Below are positions 48,247 through 59,300 of a DNA stretch of 64,000 nt, piece after piece (position 1 is the stretch's first letter; every line of letters begins with the position of its first letter). The notes below the pieces were generated by a model. It saw only the letters and a program-made list of their open reading frames with translations, did no database searches and was not told the origin of the DNA. The stretch is from contig NZ_RCWC01000007.1 in NCBI RefSeq assembly GCF_018448935.1, positions 1 through 64,000 on the forward strand, in the 5' to 3' direction. This DNA comes from Photorhabdus noenieputensis (lineage in GTDB: Bacteria > Pseudomonadota > Gammaproteobacteria > Enterobacterales > Enterobacteriaceae). A program made the position numbers and the translations under genes.

Positions 48247-49209
48247 TTACGGCGCATCGGATAAGGTGTGACCAACGGCGTATTTCGCCTGCCATGCTTT
48301 AGGGTTGAGCAAATAATGTTGCCGGAAGCGTTTAGAAAAGTGGCTTGGGCTGGAATACCCCACTGCGGTGGAAACGTCAATGACACTCATTCCTTTTTTC
48401 AATAAATCTTCTGCGGTTATCATACGGACATTCTCCAAGTATTGATGGAAAGTGCGAAAAACAACCGCACGAAATCCCTCTTTTAATTTCCGTTCATTCA
48501 AGCCAACTGCTCTTGATAATGATTTTATCGTCCAGGGATAATGATAATCATTGTTAATTATTTTTATTGCATTATAAACAGCACGGCGTTGCAACCCGCT
48601 GATCACATTATATTGACAATCGTAAATTTGAGATGCTACACAAGCGAGTATTTCTAACGCTTTTGCTTTTAAATAAACCTTTCTTATACTGCCACTTAAT
48701 TGGCACTCTTCTATTTGATTCACTATCTGCATAAACGGTGGGTAAATGGGGCATGCCATCATCAATACATCACTGTAGCTAGCGTTCTTCTCAAAGCCAG
48801 CCGCTAATTGAGTGAAAGGGGGTAGTTCTTGAGCTTCAATTTCGTTCAATGAGAAACGAATATCGAGAATATGCCATGAGCCGCAGCCAAAGAAGTTCAT
48901 GCCACGAGTTATTTTAGGTGAACGGAAAAATATCATCATTCCCGAATTGATATCTAAAACATCACCATTTTCGATCGCCATTTTTCCTTTACCGTTTAAA
49001 ATAAACGCAATTGATACCGTTGGCGGCCCTTCACAATATTCTGTGATATCTTTGTTGAGTTCAAGACGAATTCGGTTTATATGAATTCCGTCAGATAATT
49101 CCTCAGTCAATAAAGGCAGATTTGTGTTATTTTTATCCGCATGTGAATGCATGCAATTGCAATGGTCAGCCGTGAAAATTCCTAATTTCTTGCTATAGAT
49201 CGTCTTCAT
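48247..49209 (-). CDS. ybtA: YbtA-type AraC-family regulator of siderophore genes
   Basis: A 320-residue protein (Yersinia YbtA 319) with an N-terminal ligand-sensing domain and a C-terminal AraC helix-turn-helix pair: WTIKSLSRAVGLNERKLKEG, then SVIDVSTAVGYSSPSHFSKR. It begins MKTIYSKKLGIFTADHCNCM with an AGGGGATCTC ribosome site. Yersiniabactin-iron is thought to be the signal in YbtA. It is divergent from fyuA across a 295-bp region, so it probably controls itself and the fyuA-led operon. Confidence 0.88.
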   Translation of the reverse strand: MKTIYSKKLGIFTADHCNCMHSHADKNNTNLPLLTEELSDGIHINRIRLELNKDITEYCEGPPTVSIAFILNGKGKMAIENGDVLDINSGMMIFFRSPKITRGMNFFGCGSWHILDIRFSLNEIEAQELPPFTQLAAGFEKNASYSDVLMMACPIYPPFMQIVNQIEECQLSGSIRKVYLKAKALEILACVASQIYDCQYNVISGLQRRAVYNAIKIINNDYHYPWTIKSLSRAVGLNERKLKEGFRAVVFRTFHQYLENVRMITAEDLLKKGMSVIDVSTAVGYSSPSHFSKRFRQHYLLNPKAWQAKYAVGHTLSDAP

Positions 49210-49343
49210 GAGATCCCCTATAAAATTAGCATCGGATACCGGTTAAAAAGCGTTTCCTCACTTAAAACAGTGTTTCTTGCATATTAAAAGCATTACATTT
49301 TTATTTTATATATATGCATATTGTGAAGGTCACTCACTTTATC

Positions 49344-49362
49344 ATTAATGATAATCATTATT
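49344..49362. promoter_or_regulatory. Fur box between ybtA and fyuA
   Basis: This 19-mer (ATTAATGATAATCATTATT) matches the Fur consensus GATAATGATAATCATTATC at 16 of 19 positions. Placement in the divergent ybtA-fyuA region suits iron repression of both. Confidence 0.7.
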
Positions 49363-49411
49363 AATAGTACGTAACGCGCTATTTTTGTCCCTATCCCGTT
49401 AGCACTGATGG

Positions 49412-49429
49412 AGTACTATCGGTAGTATT
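49412..49429. promoter_or_regulatory. Candidate YbtA-binding inverted repeat
   Basis: AGTACTA-TCGG-TAGTATT is an inverted repeat with one mismatch and a 4-bp spacer, 75 bp before fyuA. AraC-type YbtA binds repeats upstream of its target promoters in Yersinia; assignment here is inferred. Confidence 0.45.
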
Positions 49430-49504
49430 CCGTTATGTTTTTTTACTTTACCACACTTAATTTTTGTAAAACATGATTTAAACGGTGCATAACGAGTTAT
49501 TTAT

Positions 49505-51511
49505 ATGAAAAAAAAATACGCTAAGGCGTCTGTCTTATGTTGTTTAATTTCGCCTGTAGTATGGGCAGAACATTCGTCTGGCGCGATAGAAGATTCTTTG
49601 ATTGTAACGGCCAATAAACGAGAAGAGGCGCTAAATAAAGTAGATGGCAGCATTCTGGTTAAAACGGGCGAAGAGCTTGTGCAGGCCGGTATCACTCAAG
49701 TACAAGATCTTGAACGAGCTTTCCCTGGTTTACAGATCCGCTCACGGGGAAATCGAACCTATTCAGCAACAACCATTCGAGGTATTAGTTCGCCGGATTT
49801 CTATTCTCCTTCTGTTCGAGTTTATGTCGATGGCGTTCCTCAAGATCACCAATTCCTAACACAAGAATTAATCAACGTGGAACGTGTAGAATTATTACGC
49901 GGTCCACAAGGGACTTTATATGGCGGAAATGCACAGGCGGGCGTTATCAATATCGTCACCCGTTCGCCGCAAGAAGGCCCGTGGCTAAACCTTTCCGGTA
50001 ATTACTCTAAACTGAAACAAGGCGGCTCTTTCAGCGGATCAATACCGCTTATTGAAGATATCCTTTATGGAAGTACCAGCTTGCGTTGGGTAAAAGAGCC
50101 TGGGCAAATTGATGTACCTAATAGCGGTAATAAAAATATTGATTCCAGCAAAACTTGGCTTGGTCGAGGGCAATTGACATTTGCGCCAGAAGATTCTTCG
50201 TTCAGTGCTGAACTTAGCTTCGCTCATGAAGATCTCGATTCCCATGAAGAACTCTATTTAAACGACGAACAATTTCGTCGGAAAGAATACGATGGTCCTA
50301 TCCCTGATTTAACCCGGCGGGTTAACAGCTATGCATTCAAGGCTGAATATGATTTCGGCAACAGTGTGTTAACCAGTGTGACTTCTTATCAGGATCGCGA
50401 TATTTACCGTGATTTCATTGGCGGTAAATGGAAAGAGAAACACCACGCTGCCACGCAAGAGCTGCGTTTGAACTCTCATTTCTCAAATGGGATTAGCAGC
50501 GTTCTCGGCGGCTGGTTTTCAGATGAAAAGAATAAACACCATACCAGTGGTTATCCCGGTTACTATGGCGATGCGGCCAACACAATAAAAGGTCAATCGC
50601 TGGCACTGTTTGGTGAAGTGAAGTTGCCGTTTGCTTCTCAGTGGGATTTAACTTTGGGTGGGCGTTTGTCCCATGAAAAGTCGCAGATAGATTATGCGGG
50701 CCGTTCTGGCATGGTAGCGATCGAAGCTTTTAATAACCAGGTTTCCAGCAATGAGTTCACACCTAAAGTTGCATTAGGTTGGCAATTGACTCCAGATACC
50801 CGTTTTTATATCTCCGCCACTAAAGGGTACAAACCCGGTGGATTCAATAATATTGTCTCCTCCGCCAATGACAGAAAACCCTACGATACTGAAACCTCAG
50901 ATAATTATGAGCTAGGCTGGCATACCGCGTTCTTTGATAACGCGGTGACATTAGACAGCGCCGTTTACTACATTCGTTCGAAAGATAAACAAATTTATGT
51001 TGGTCCGATCGGCGCGCAGTTTATACGCAATGTGGGTAAAGCAGAGAGCAGAGGCATTGAGTTGAGTAGCCAGATTAAGCCAATGAAAGGGCTAAAATTT
51101 TCTCTTGGCGGAAGTGCCGGTAAATCAAACTTCGTTGATGCGACCGATACAGAGAATGGCATAAGTTATGACAATAAACGTCTGCCTTATGCGCCAGATG
51201 TCATGCTTAATGCAAGTTTTGACTACTTAATTGATCAAACGTTGTTACCCGGTAACCTCTATTTAAATGCCGGTGCCCGTTACTATTCAAAAAGTTATTT
51301 TAATGAAGCGAATACTCTTGAACAGGGTGGATACGCTCTTTATGACGCTTCATTCAGTTTAGAAATGGCACACGGGGTTAGCGTAAAACTCTATGGCGAA
51401 AATCTGGGTGATAAAAAGTATCGTGTCTCCAGTTTCATTGTGGGGCCAAATACGCTCAGTATGATCAATAAGGGTTTGAATGTTGGGTTAGATGTGAGCG
51501 TTGCACTATGA
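49505..51511 (+). CDS. fyuA: TonB-dependent yersiniabactin-type receptor FyuA
   Basis: A 668-residue outer-membrane receptor (FyuA/Psn 673). Signal peptide MKKKYAKASVLCCLISPVVW is cut near WAEHS; a TonB box EDSLIVTA follows. The plug has VQDLERAFPGLQIRSRGNRT and VERVELLRGPQGTLYGGNAQ, and the barrel ends NVGLDVSVAL with a hydrophobic last strand. It imports ferric siderophore. The stop overlaps ybtX (ATGA), so it leads the operon. In the Yersinia island fyuA lies at the far end. Confidence 0.93.
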   Translation: MKKKYAKASVLCCLISPVVWAEHSSGAIEDSLIVTANKREEALNKVDGSILVKTGEELVQAGITQVQDLERAFPGLQIRSRGNRTYSATTIRGISSPDFYSPSVRVYVDGVPQDHQFLTQELINVERVELLRGPQGTLYGGNAQAGVINIVTRSPQEGPWLNLSGNYSKLKQGGSFSGSIPLIEDILYGSTSLRWVKEPGQIDVPNSGNKNIDSSKTWLGRGQLTFAPEDSSFSAELSFAHEDLDSHEELYLNDEQFRRKEYDGPIPDLTRRVNSYAFKAEYDFGNSVLTSVTSYQDRDIYRDFIGGKWKEKHHAATQELRLNSHFSNGISSVLGGWFSDEKNKHHTSGYPGYYGDAANTIKGQSLALFGEVKLPFASQWDLTLGGRLSHEKSQIDYAGRSGMVAIEAFNNQVSSNEFTPKVALGWQLTPDTRFYISATKGYKPGGFNNIVSSANDRKPYDTETSDNYELGWHTAFFDNAVTLDSAVYYIRSKDKQIYVGPIGAQFIRNVGKAESRGIELSSQIKPMKGLKFSLGGSAGKSNFVDATDTENGISYDNKRLPYAPDVMLNASFDYLIDQTLLPGNLYLNAGARYYSKSYFNEANTLEQGGYALYDASFSLEMAHGVSVKLYGENLGDKKYRVSSFIVGPNTLSMINKGLNVGLDVSVAL

Positions 51512-52752
51512 CGCATAATATCTCCCATCCTCGTCATATATCGTTATTACTGCTAACTTTAGCGGGTGTTTACACCCTCCAAAGCACGATCGGCATGTTG
51601 ACGTTACAAAGTATGCCGGCATTTTTACGCAGCCACGGTGTAACCCCGGATAAAATCGGCTTGCTCTACCTGTTGATGTTGCCTTGGGCATTCAAATTCC
51701 TTTGGGCACCTATTATCGAGCGCTATCGTAAATCTGGTTCGGGGGATGCAAACCCCCGTCGTATCATGATCTGCGGTAATCTGCTAATTACATTGCTTTT
51801 TTGTTCAATGTCATTGGCAAGACCTGCCGAACATATGCCGCTGATTATTATCGGCCTGTTTCTGATCACAATTTGTTTGACGGTGGTGGATACCACCACC
51901 GATGGTCACGCTATTGACCGATTACCGCCAAAGCACCGCCCTTGGTGTAATGTTATGCAAGTTGGCGGCGGTTATTTAGGCTCCATCATAGGCAGCGGTC
52001 TGTTTCTGTACCTTGTTTCACTGTACGGTTGGCATATTGGTGCAGGGGTGTTAGCTATAGTGATTCTATTGATGTCATTGCCTGTCCTATTTTTACGGGA
52101 AACACAAGTAGAAAAAGCGCCAACGGTTTTAAAGGCCCCAGTCGCCCCTTCACTTAAGAATGCCCTCCGTCGGTCATCGGTTAGACAAGCACTGGTTTTG
52201 ATATTGTTGTGTATGATTGGTACACGCCTTTCACTCGGCATGCTTTCGCCATTTTTGATCGATCGCGGTGTGGATTTAACTCAACTCGGTATCATTGCCG
52301 CCAGTGGCGGCGCATTAGCTGGATTATCTGGTGTTATGCTTGGTGGTATCATTGTACGTAAATTCGGTGCTGTCCAGACACTACTGGCTGTCATGCTGCT
52401 TGAATCTATCGTATTAGCCTGTATTTTCTGGCTTGCCAAGCAACCAGAAGCGCCGTTATCCCTGCTTTCAGCCGCATATGTCTTCATCACGTTAATCACC
52501 GCCGCCAAATTTGTGGCGCTGTATACCCAGATGATGTCGCTTGCGGCAGGCGCTCAGTCTGGTGTGGATTTTGCGTTGATGCAATCCACCGATATGGGCA
52601 TTGCAATTATCTGTTCCATGATGGGGGGATTGATAGTGACTAAAGCAGGCTACGCCGCCCTTTTCATGCTTGCACTCATTTTCACCTTCATTGCCCTGTT
52701 CTGGACATTGCATAAATTCCATGATTTCCAGCGGGAGAATGTGCATGCATAG
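51508..52752 (+). CDS. ybtX: YbtX-type MFS transporter
   Basis: A 414-residue membrane protein with about 12 membrane segments, MFS type. It begins MTHNISHPRHISLLLLTLAG, with VDTTTDGHAIDRLPPKHRPW in the cytoplasmic loop between helices and an ending ENVHA. It resembles YbtX/Irp8 of the yersiniabactin locus, whose role is unclear and which may serve siderophore export or zinc-linked uptake. The start overlaps the fyuA stop by 4 nt; the end overlaps ybtP by 8 nt. Confidence 0.88.
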   Translation: MTHNISHPRHISLLLLTLAGVYTLQSTIGMLTLQSMPAFLRSHGVTPDKIGLLYLLMLPWAFKFLWAPIIERYRKSGSGDANPRRIMICGNLLITLLFCSMSLARPAEHMPLIIIGLFLITICLTVVDTTTDGHAIDRLPPKHRPWCNVMQVGGGYLGSIIGSGLFLYLVSLYGWHIGAGVLAIVILLMSLPVLFLRETQVEKAPTVLKAPVAPSLKNALRRSSVRQALVLILLCMIGTRLSLGMLSPFLIDRGVDLTQLGIIAASGGALAGLSGVMLGGIIVRKFGAVQTLLAVMLLESIVLACIFWLAKQPEAPLSLLSAAYVFITLITAAKFVALYTQMMSLAAGAQSGVDFALMQSTDMGIAIICSMMGGLIVTKAGYAALFMLALIFTFIALFWTLHKFHDFQRENVHA

Positions 52753-54544
52753 CCATGATTCTTCTGTTCAGAACTCACCGGAGCAGCGTGCGGCTGATGC
52801 CGGCGTTATTAAAGAATTATGGTATATGATGCGCCCATACCGCACGCTGAGCTATGTTGCTATTGCACTTGCCATTCTTTCCGCCGGTTTGCAAATGTTA
52901 CCGGCGGCGGTTGCCGGGCTTATCACTCAATCTATCTATGATGGACAATATGATACCCTATTGCATTATGGCGTTATGTTATTGGGATTCACGTTTGCCG
53001 CTATGTTGGCCTTTAGTGGTTCAACGTTTTTTGCTCATTTGATTGCCGCTGATGTACAGGCTGACGTTCGTCGCAATATTAGCCGTAAGTTGAAGTCTGT
53101 GCCTTTGGGCTTTTTCATGCTAACCGACAGCACTGAAATAAAAAAGATGATGCTAGATGACGTCGAGCAACTTGAAGATGGTATTGCCCATATCATTCCA
53201 GAGATGTCTGCTACCCTGTTTGGACCACTGATCGCATTGAGCGTCATGCTGGCCATTGATTGGCGGTTAGCCTTGGCGGCATTTGCGCCAACTTTGGGTG
53301 CCTGCCTGTTATTCGTCTATATCCAGATGAAGGTGCAAACGACAACTCAGCGTTTTTATGCCGCCCAGAACCGTATTGCTTCAACAATGGGTGAAGTTAT
53401 TAATGCGATTCCGGTGGTTAAAACCTATTCAGGCGGCAAGGTTGCGTTGCAACGCGCTGAGGAAGCTTTCACCGCCCTGACACGGATTATTGATGTCTGG
53501 GTTGAGAAAGTGCAGGTCAAATCCAGCCGGTTTTTCGTGCTATCCAGTGCTAACCTGTTGTTTGTCCTCCCTTTGGCGGTCTGGTTATTAAACCGACAAG
53601 AGATCACGTTATTCGAATTCACTTTCTTTATTCTGGCGGCAATGGCATTTGGCAATATTGCCTCATCCATGTTCGCTGTGATGACACGTTTGCAACAGCA
53701 AGAAGCGTTAATCACACGTTATCGTTGGTTAATGAATCAACCTGAGCTGGTGCCTTGTACTCAGAGCCAAACACCGGCGGATCACAGCGTTGCTTTGCAT
53801 AATGTCAGTTTCTCCTACCAGGATGAGCAGGAGAATGCGTTAAATGATATTTCATTTTCTATACCGGCGGGAAGTTCATTAGCCTTAGTCGGTGCTAGTG
53901 GTTCGGGTAAATCTACGGTAGCAAGCCTTATCGCACGTCTTTGGGACCCTCAACACGGTCAGGTGACTATCGGCGGTGTTGATATCCGTCATATGGATGA
54001 ACCGACGCTACGCAATAATGTCTCTTTTGTTTTCCAACGCGTGTTCCTGTTCAACGATACAGTGGCTAATAACATACGATTAGCCTGTCCTAACGCTTCA
54101 CAGGCAGAAGTTGAAGCGGCCGCTATCGCAGCACAAGCAGATCAATTTATTCAACAATTGCCACAGGGTTACGACACAGTACTGAACGGCGGCGTAAGTT
54201 TATCAGTAGGCGAAAAACAGCGTATTGCCGTTGCTGCCGCTATTCTGAAAAACGCACCAATTCTTGTATTGGATGAAGCTACAGCCTATGCCGATCCAGA
54301 ATGTGAAAAAGAGATGCAACAGGCGCTCAATGCCTTATGCCGCAATAAGACAGTGATTGTCATTGCTCATCGTCTACCGACTATCCGTCATCTTGATCGA
54401 ATACTGGTTTTAGACAAAGGACAGATTATCGAACAAGGCACCCATCAGGAGCTGGTCGCGCAGCAAGGTGCATATGCCAGACAGCGGGCAGCTTGGCGGG
54501 GAGAAAAAACCGGGACAGGAGCAAATTATCATGAGGCTATTTAA
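52745..54544 (+). CDS. ybtP: ABC transporter subunit YbtP
   Basis: A 599-residue ABC half-transporter (Yersinia 600), starting at MHSHDSSVQNSPEQ, 8 nt inside ybtX; the reading from 52670 is too long. Six membrane segments precede the ATPase: Walker A GASGSGKST, Walker B ILVLDEATAYADPE and H-loop IAHRLPTIRH. The signature reads LSVGEKQR, not LSGGQ. With YbtQ it takes ferric siderophore across the inner membrane, an unusual import role for an exporter fold. It overlaps ybtQ. Confidence 0.9.
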   Translation: MHSHDSSVQNSPEQRAADAGVIKELWYMMRPYRTLSYVAIALAILSAGLQMLPAAVAGLITQSIYDGQYDTLLHYGVMLLGFTFAAMLAFSGSTFFAHLIAADVQADVRRNISRKLKSVPLGFFMLTDSTEIKKMMLDDVEQLEDGIAHIIPEMSATLFGPLIALSVMLAIDWRLALAAFAPTLGACLLFVYIQMKVQTTTQRFYAAQNRIASTMGEVINAIPVVKTYSGGKVALQRAEEAFTALTRIIDVWVEKVQVKSSRFFVLSSANLLFVLPLAVWLLNRQEITLFEFTFFILAAMAFGNIASSMFAVMTRLQQQEALITRYRWLMNQPELVPCTQSQTPADHSVALHNVSFSYQDEQENALNDISFSIPAGSSLALVGASGSGKSTVASLIARLWDPQHGQVTIGGVDIRHMDEPTLRNNVSFVFQRVFLFNDTVANNIRLACPNASQAEVEAAAIAAQADQFIQQLPQGYDTVLNGGVSLSVGEKQRIAVAAAILKNAPILVLDEATAYADPECEKEMQQALNALCRNKTVIVIAHRLPTIRHLDRILVLDKGQIIEQGTHQELVAQQGAYARQRAAWRGEKTGTGANYHEAI

Positions 54545-56285
54545 TCGTCTTCAGCAACATCTATCACCCAAAATGCAAAGAGTTTGGTTCAAGGGATTGT
54601 TATATAAACAATTTGATACTGTTGCGATTATGGCCCAACTTGCTATTGCTGCCTGGGCTATTACTCATCTGGGGGAAAGTGACAACGCTATGCTGCCGCT
54701 TACCACTTTGGGATTACTGGTTATTTTACTGTTGCTGCGATTTACTTTTATGGCTCGGGCATTACGTAAGCTCACCATTGCCGCCTATGGATTGGGCATA
54801 GAAATTCGTCGCGCTCTACTGCAACGCCTTGTCAGTATGTCTGTCGCCACGATTCGAGGATTGAGTGCCGGAAAGATAGCGTTAACGTTATCTGAGGATG
54901 TGCAATGGCAGGAAAATCAGTCAGCCTATACCACACCGCAAATCGCCTGTCAGGTTATGATGCTGACCCTTATCTACCTGGCTTTATTCTGGTTTGATTG
55001 GGTGGTTGCCGGCAGTGCATTATTGGTGCTAATGGTTGGGATGCTCATCTTGGCGGCTATCCGTAAAAAACTGAATGAAATATTTCGCTTACGCGCAGTT
55101 ATGATGGCTGATGTATCCGAAGCTATCGTTGAGTACGCCCAAGGCATGTCTTTTATTCGCGCTGCGGCAGCTACTACGACGATAGAACAGCGCTTTGACC
55201 GCGAAATCGACCAATTACGTGTCGCGTTCCGCCGTGGGGTATTCAGAAGTATTCCACTATTGAGCTTGTTTTATATCATTATTGATACTAGCGTGGTTGT
55301 TGGCATTCTGGCTGGTGCCCTGAGCTTTAATTCATCGGAAGCATTAACACTTTCGGAAATGCTTATCACGATTCTGTTGTTGTTTGCCTCGATTACCCCC
55401 CTGCGTGGGATCATCCCCCTGCTCAATATCACAGCCTTAACGCAAGTAGGCGAAGCCCATATTGCAGAGATAGAAACCATTGCAACGCAAGCTTCCGGGC
55501 CACTAGCCGCGCCAGACAAATATGATGTTGAAGTTAATAACATTTCGTTTAGCTATCCAGGTACGAATCAACCCGCTATCCACGATGTGTCGTTTTATGC
55601 GCCGCAAGGCAGTATGACCGCCATTGTCGGACCCAGTGGCAGTGGAAAATCCACACTGGCTTATCTATTGCTCTCTTTCTATCAACTGGATAAGGGGGAA
55701 ATCCGCTTGGGTGGAAATGATATCCATCATTACCAAACCCAGGCGCTGTATGACACCGTTACTATGGTATTTCAGGAAACCGCGCTATTTCAGGATACCG
55801 TCGCTAACAATCTCCGGTTGGGTAATCCCAATGCAACCCAGTTAGAACTGGAGCAAGCTGCTCGCCTTGCCAATATTCACGATACGATTTTGGCATTACC
55901 ACAAGGGTACGACACTCTGTTAGGCGTGGATGGTGGTACGCTATCTGGCGGCGAGCGTCAGCGTCTTGCCATTGCCCGTGCCATCTTGAAACAATCTCCG
56001 GTTTTATTCCTCGATGAAGCGACGGCTTCTCTCGATCCCGCAAACGAACAATTAATACAACAGGCGTTTGATTCTCTTGCCCAGAATAAAACAGTCTTTG
56101 TTATCGCTCATCGGCTGAGCACTATAACCCGCGCTGACCAAATATTGGTGATGGATCATGGAACCCTTTGTGATAGCGGCACTCACGACGAATTGTTAGG
56201 GCGTTGTTCACTATACCAATCTCTTTGGGAAAACCACCTTGGCTCAGAAGAGCACTGGCATCTATACCCAAATACGCAAAATTAA
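54531..56285 (+). CDS. ybtQ: ABC transporter subunit YbtQ
   Basis: A 584-residue half-transporter from the ATG at 54531, with AGGAG upstream and overlap with the ybtP end. Six membrane segments are followed by a canonical ATPase: GPSGSGKST, LSGGERQRLAIARAILKQ, LFLDEATASLDPAN and IAHRLSTITRAD. It is the partner of YbtP. A 48-bp gap precedes irp2. Confidence 0.9.
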   Translation: MRLFNRLQQHLSPKMQRVWFKGLLYKQFDTVAIMAQLAIAAWAITHLGESDNAMLPLTTLGLLVILLLLRFTFMARALRKLTIAAYGLGIEIRRALLQRLVSMSVATIRGLSAGKIALTLSEDVQWQENQSAYTTPQIACQVMMLTLIYLALFWFDWVVAGSALLVLMVGMLILAAIRKKLNEIFRLRAVMMADVSEAIVEYAQGMSFIRAAAATTTIEQRFDREIDQLRVAFRRGVFRSIPLLSLFYIIIDTSVVVGILAGALSFNSSEALTLSEMLITILLLFASITPLRGIIPLLNITALTQVGEAHIAEIETIATQASGPLAAPDKYDVEVNNISFSYPGTNQPAIHDVSFYAPQGSMTAIVGPSGSGKSTLAYLLLSFYQLDKGEIRLGGNDIHHYQTQALYDTVTMVFQETALFQDTVANNLRLGNPNATQLELEQAARLANIHDTILALPQGYDTLLGVDGGTLSGGERQRLAIARAILKQSPVLFLDEATASLDPANEQLIQQAFDSLAQNKTVFVIAHRLSTITRADQILVMDHGTLCDSGTHDELLGRCSLYQSLWENHLGSEEHWHLYPNTQN

Positions 56286-56333
56286 GGTGTAACCCACCGT
56301 TTCGTAACCGTCATTATTTAATAGGATATCTTC

Positions 56334-59300
56334 ATGCACACGGATCTTGTCTCTCCAGACTCATTGCGTCAGATCATATCTGGCTTTCTTAATCAGAAAA
56401 ATATACTGGTGGATGATAACGACGATTTAATTCGCAAAGGGCTGGACTCAATGCAAATGATGGCATTGTTAAACCAGTTGAGGCGTCACGGATATCGCGT
56501 CACCCTGCGTGAACTGTATCAAAACCCCACATTGCATGCCTGGAGCCAGCTTCTACAACGTCATGCACCTGTCATTCACACAGCTCCTAAGACTGATGAT
56601 GCGCAGCCATTGATTGCAGATACTCGTCCGTTCCCGTTGACCGCGGTACAACATGCTTATTTTGTTGGGCGTTCGCCAGAACAGACGTTGGGGGGAGTAG
56701 GTTGTCATTTGTATCAAGAATTTGACGGTAGCGGGCTGGAGCCTGAACAACTGGAAGCGGCAGTTTATCGGTTGATTCAGCGACATCCGATGTTACGAGT
56801 ACGGTTTTTACCAGATGGTCGCCAGCAAGGCATGACCGACGCTTATTGGAAAAAATTAACGGTCCATAACCTGAGCAGTTTGGCAGCAGACAAACAGCAA
56901 CAAGCGCTGAATAATATCCGCGAACAGCTAAGCCATCGGGTATTACGGGTTGAGCAAGGGGAAACGTTCGATATTCAGCTAAGTCTATTTGGTGAGAATC
57001 AGCACCGGTTGCACGCTAATATTGATTTGCTGATCATGGATGCCGCCAGTTTTAGCCTGTTCTTTACTGAATTGGCGGCATTAATTGTCAAACGCAACCT
57101 GCCTGTTATCCCTTCTGACTACGATTTTTGCAGCTACTTAGCGCAATATCAGGCGCAATTTGCACAGGCTCGACAAGAAGCAGAGATATTCTGGCGTAAC
57201 AGATTAGATATCCTTCCCCCTGCCCCGCAACTTCCGCTGGCTAAAGAACCTTCGCTAATAAAAAACGTCCGCATTCAGCGCAGATGTTTCCGCTTGGCTC
57301 CTGAACATTGGCAACGTTTTAAACAACTTGCTCAACAAAATGGTGTTACGCCAACGATGGCATTGGCGACCGCATTTGCCGGTTTATTGTGTCGTTGGAA
57401 TCATGCCCCTCGTCTGTTGTTTAACCTGACATTGTTCGATAGAGCGCCGTTGCACCCCGCAGTTAATAACCTGCTGGCTGATTTTACTAATATTCTGCTA
57501 TTAGATATTCCCGCTGATAATTTGCCATTCTGCCAACTGGCTCAAGACGCTCAGGCAACATTTGTTGAAGCTTATGAACACCGCCATTGGTCTGGGGTAG
57601 AAGTTTTACGTGAACTTAAAAAACGCGGCAGTCATCCATATGGTGCGCCAATTGTGTTTACCAGCAATCTAGGCCGACCTTTATATGGTGAAAATACTCG
57701 TGATGTTCTGGGGAAACCGGGTTGGGGAATATCACAAACTCCTCAGGTATGGCTGGATTTCGTTGCATTTGAACACGAGAACACGCTGAACATTCAGTGG
57801 GATAGTAACGATGAACTCTTCCCTGATAGATTAATGGATACCTTATTTACCGCCTATCAGGGTCTCATTGAAAATTTGGCGGAAAACGCCATGCAGTGGC
57901 GTGAAGAACTGCCGGATTTGATGCCTGAATCGCAATACCAACTGCGGCATAAAATCAATGACTCAACTGAACCTCTGCCAAGTACTTTGCTGCATGAAGG
58001 GGTGTTTTTACAGGCAGAACGTACACCAAATATTGTTGCTTTAATCACTAATAATAAAGAAATTAGTTATGGTGAGTTAAGTCTGGCAGCCCGTCGGCTG
58101 GCTGCCGTGTTGCAAAAAATGTCGGTTATACCGGGGGATCGGGTTGCCATCAGCATGGAAAAAGGCGTCGGACAAATCGTCGCAGCATTGGCGATACTTT
58201 ATGCTGGTGGTATTTATGTCCCAGTTCCCGTTGATCAGCCGGTAAACCGGCGTCGCGCTATCTGTGAAAGTGCTGGAATTTGTGTCGTTATCATTGATCC
58301 TGAACAACAACCTGATGGCTGGTCACAAGATGTACACTGTGTTTCTTGGCATCAGGATGAGCAATGTCTGCCTTTGACAAATATGGTTAAGCGTGCGGTT
58401 ACTGATCCGGCTTATATCATCTATACCTCTGGTTCAACCGGTATGCCCAAAGGGGTGGTTATTAGCCACCAAAGCGCACTGAATACCTGTTTGGATATTA
58501 ACCGCCGTCATCAGGTTCAAAACAGTGACCGGCTGTTGGCGCTCTCTGCCCTACATTTCGACCTCTCCGTTTATGATATTTTTGGTATCCTCACTGCGGG
58601 AGGTGCGCTGGTATTAATCAATGAAGCACAGCGTCGTGACCCATCAACCTGGGAAATGTTGATCGCCCGTCATAATGTGACGTTGTGGAATAGTGTGCCT
58701 GCACTGTTCGATATGTTGCTGACCTATTGCGAAGGGATAGAGGTGGATACGCCGAAAGCGCTTCGTACCGTGATGTTGTCCGGGGATTGGATCGGGTTGT
58801 CGCTGCCTGAACGTTATCATGCATTCAATCCTGATGGTGTTTTGAGCGCAATGGGCGGTGCGACAGAAGCGGCTATTTGGTCAAACGAATATATCGTCAG
58901 AAAAGTTGCAGCACAGTGGCGCTCTATTCCGTATGGCTATCCCTTGGCTAACCAGCGTTATCGTGTAGTAGGCGAAGATGGCCGGGATTGCCCTGATTGG
59001 GTTGTCGGTGAGCTTTGGATTGGCGGCGCAGGTGTTGCATTAGGCTACTTTAATGATGAAGAACTCACTTCTGCGCAATTTGTTTTCGATCAAGGGGAGC
59101 GCTGGTACCGCACCGGTGATCTGGGTTGTTATCATCCTGAGGGTTGGCTTGAATTTCTGGGACGTCGTGATAGCCAGGTAAAAATTGGTGGTTATCGAAT
59201 TGAGTTGGGGGAAATTGACGCAGCCCTTAATCAACTAACTGGAATTAGTAAAGGGATTGCATTAGCCAGTGGTGAAAAAGAGAAGTCTCTGGCGGCGTTC

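Noticed and set aside
54468-54530. ybtQ start at 54468
   Set aside because: It would add 21 residues inside ybtP; the ATG at 54531 has AGGAG upstream and fits the family length.
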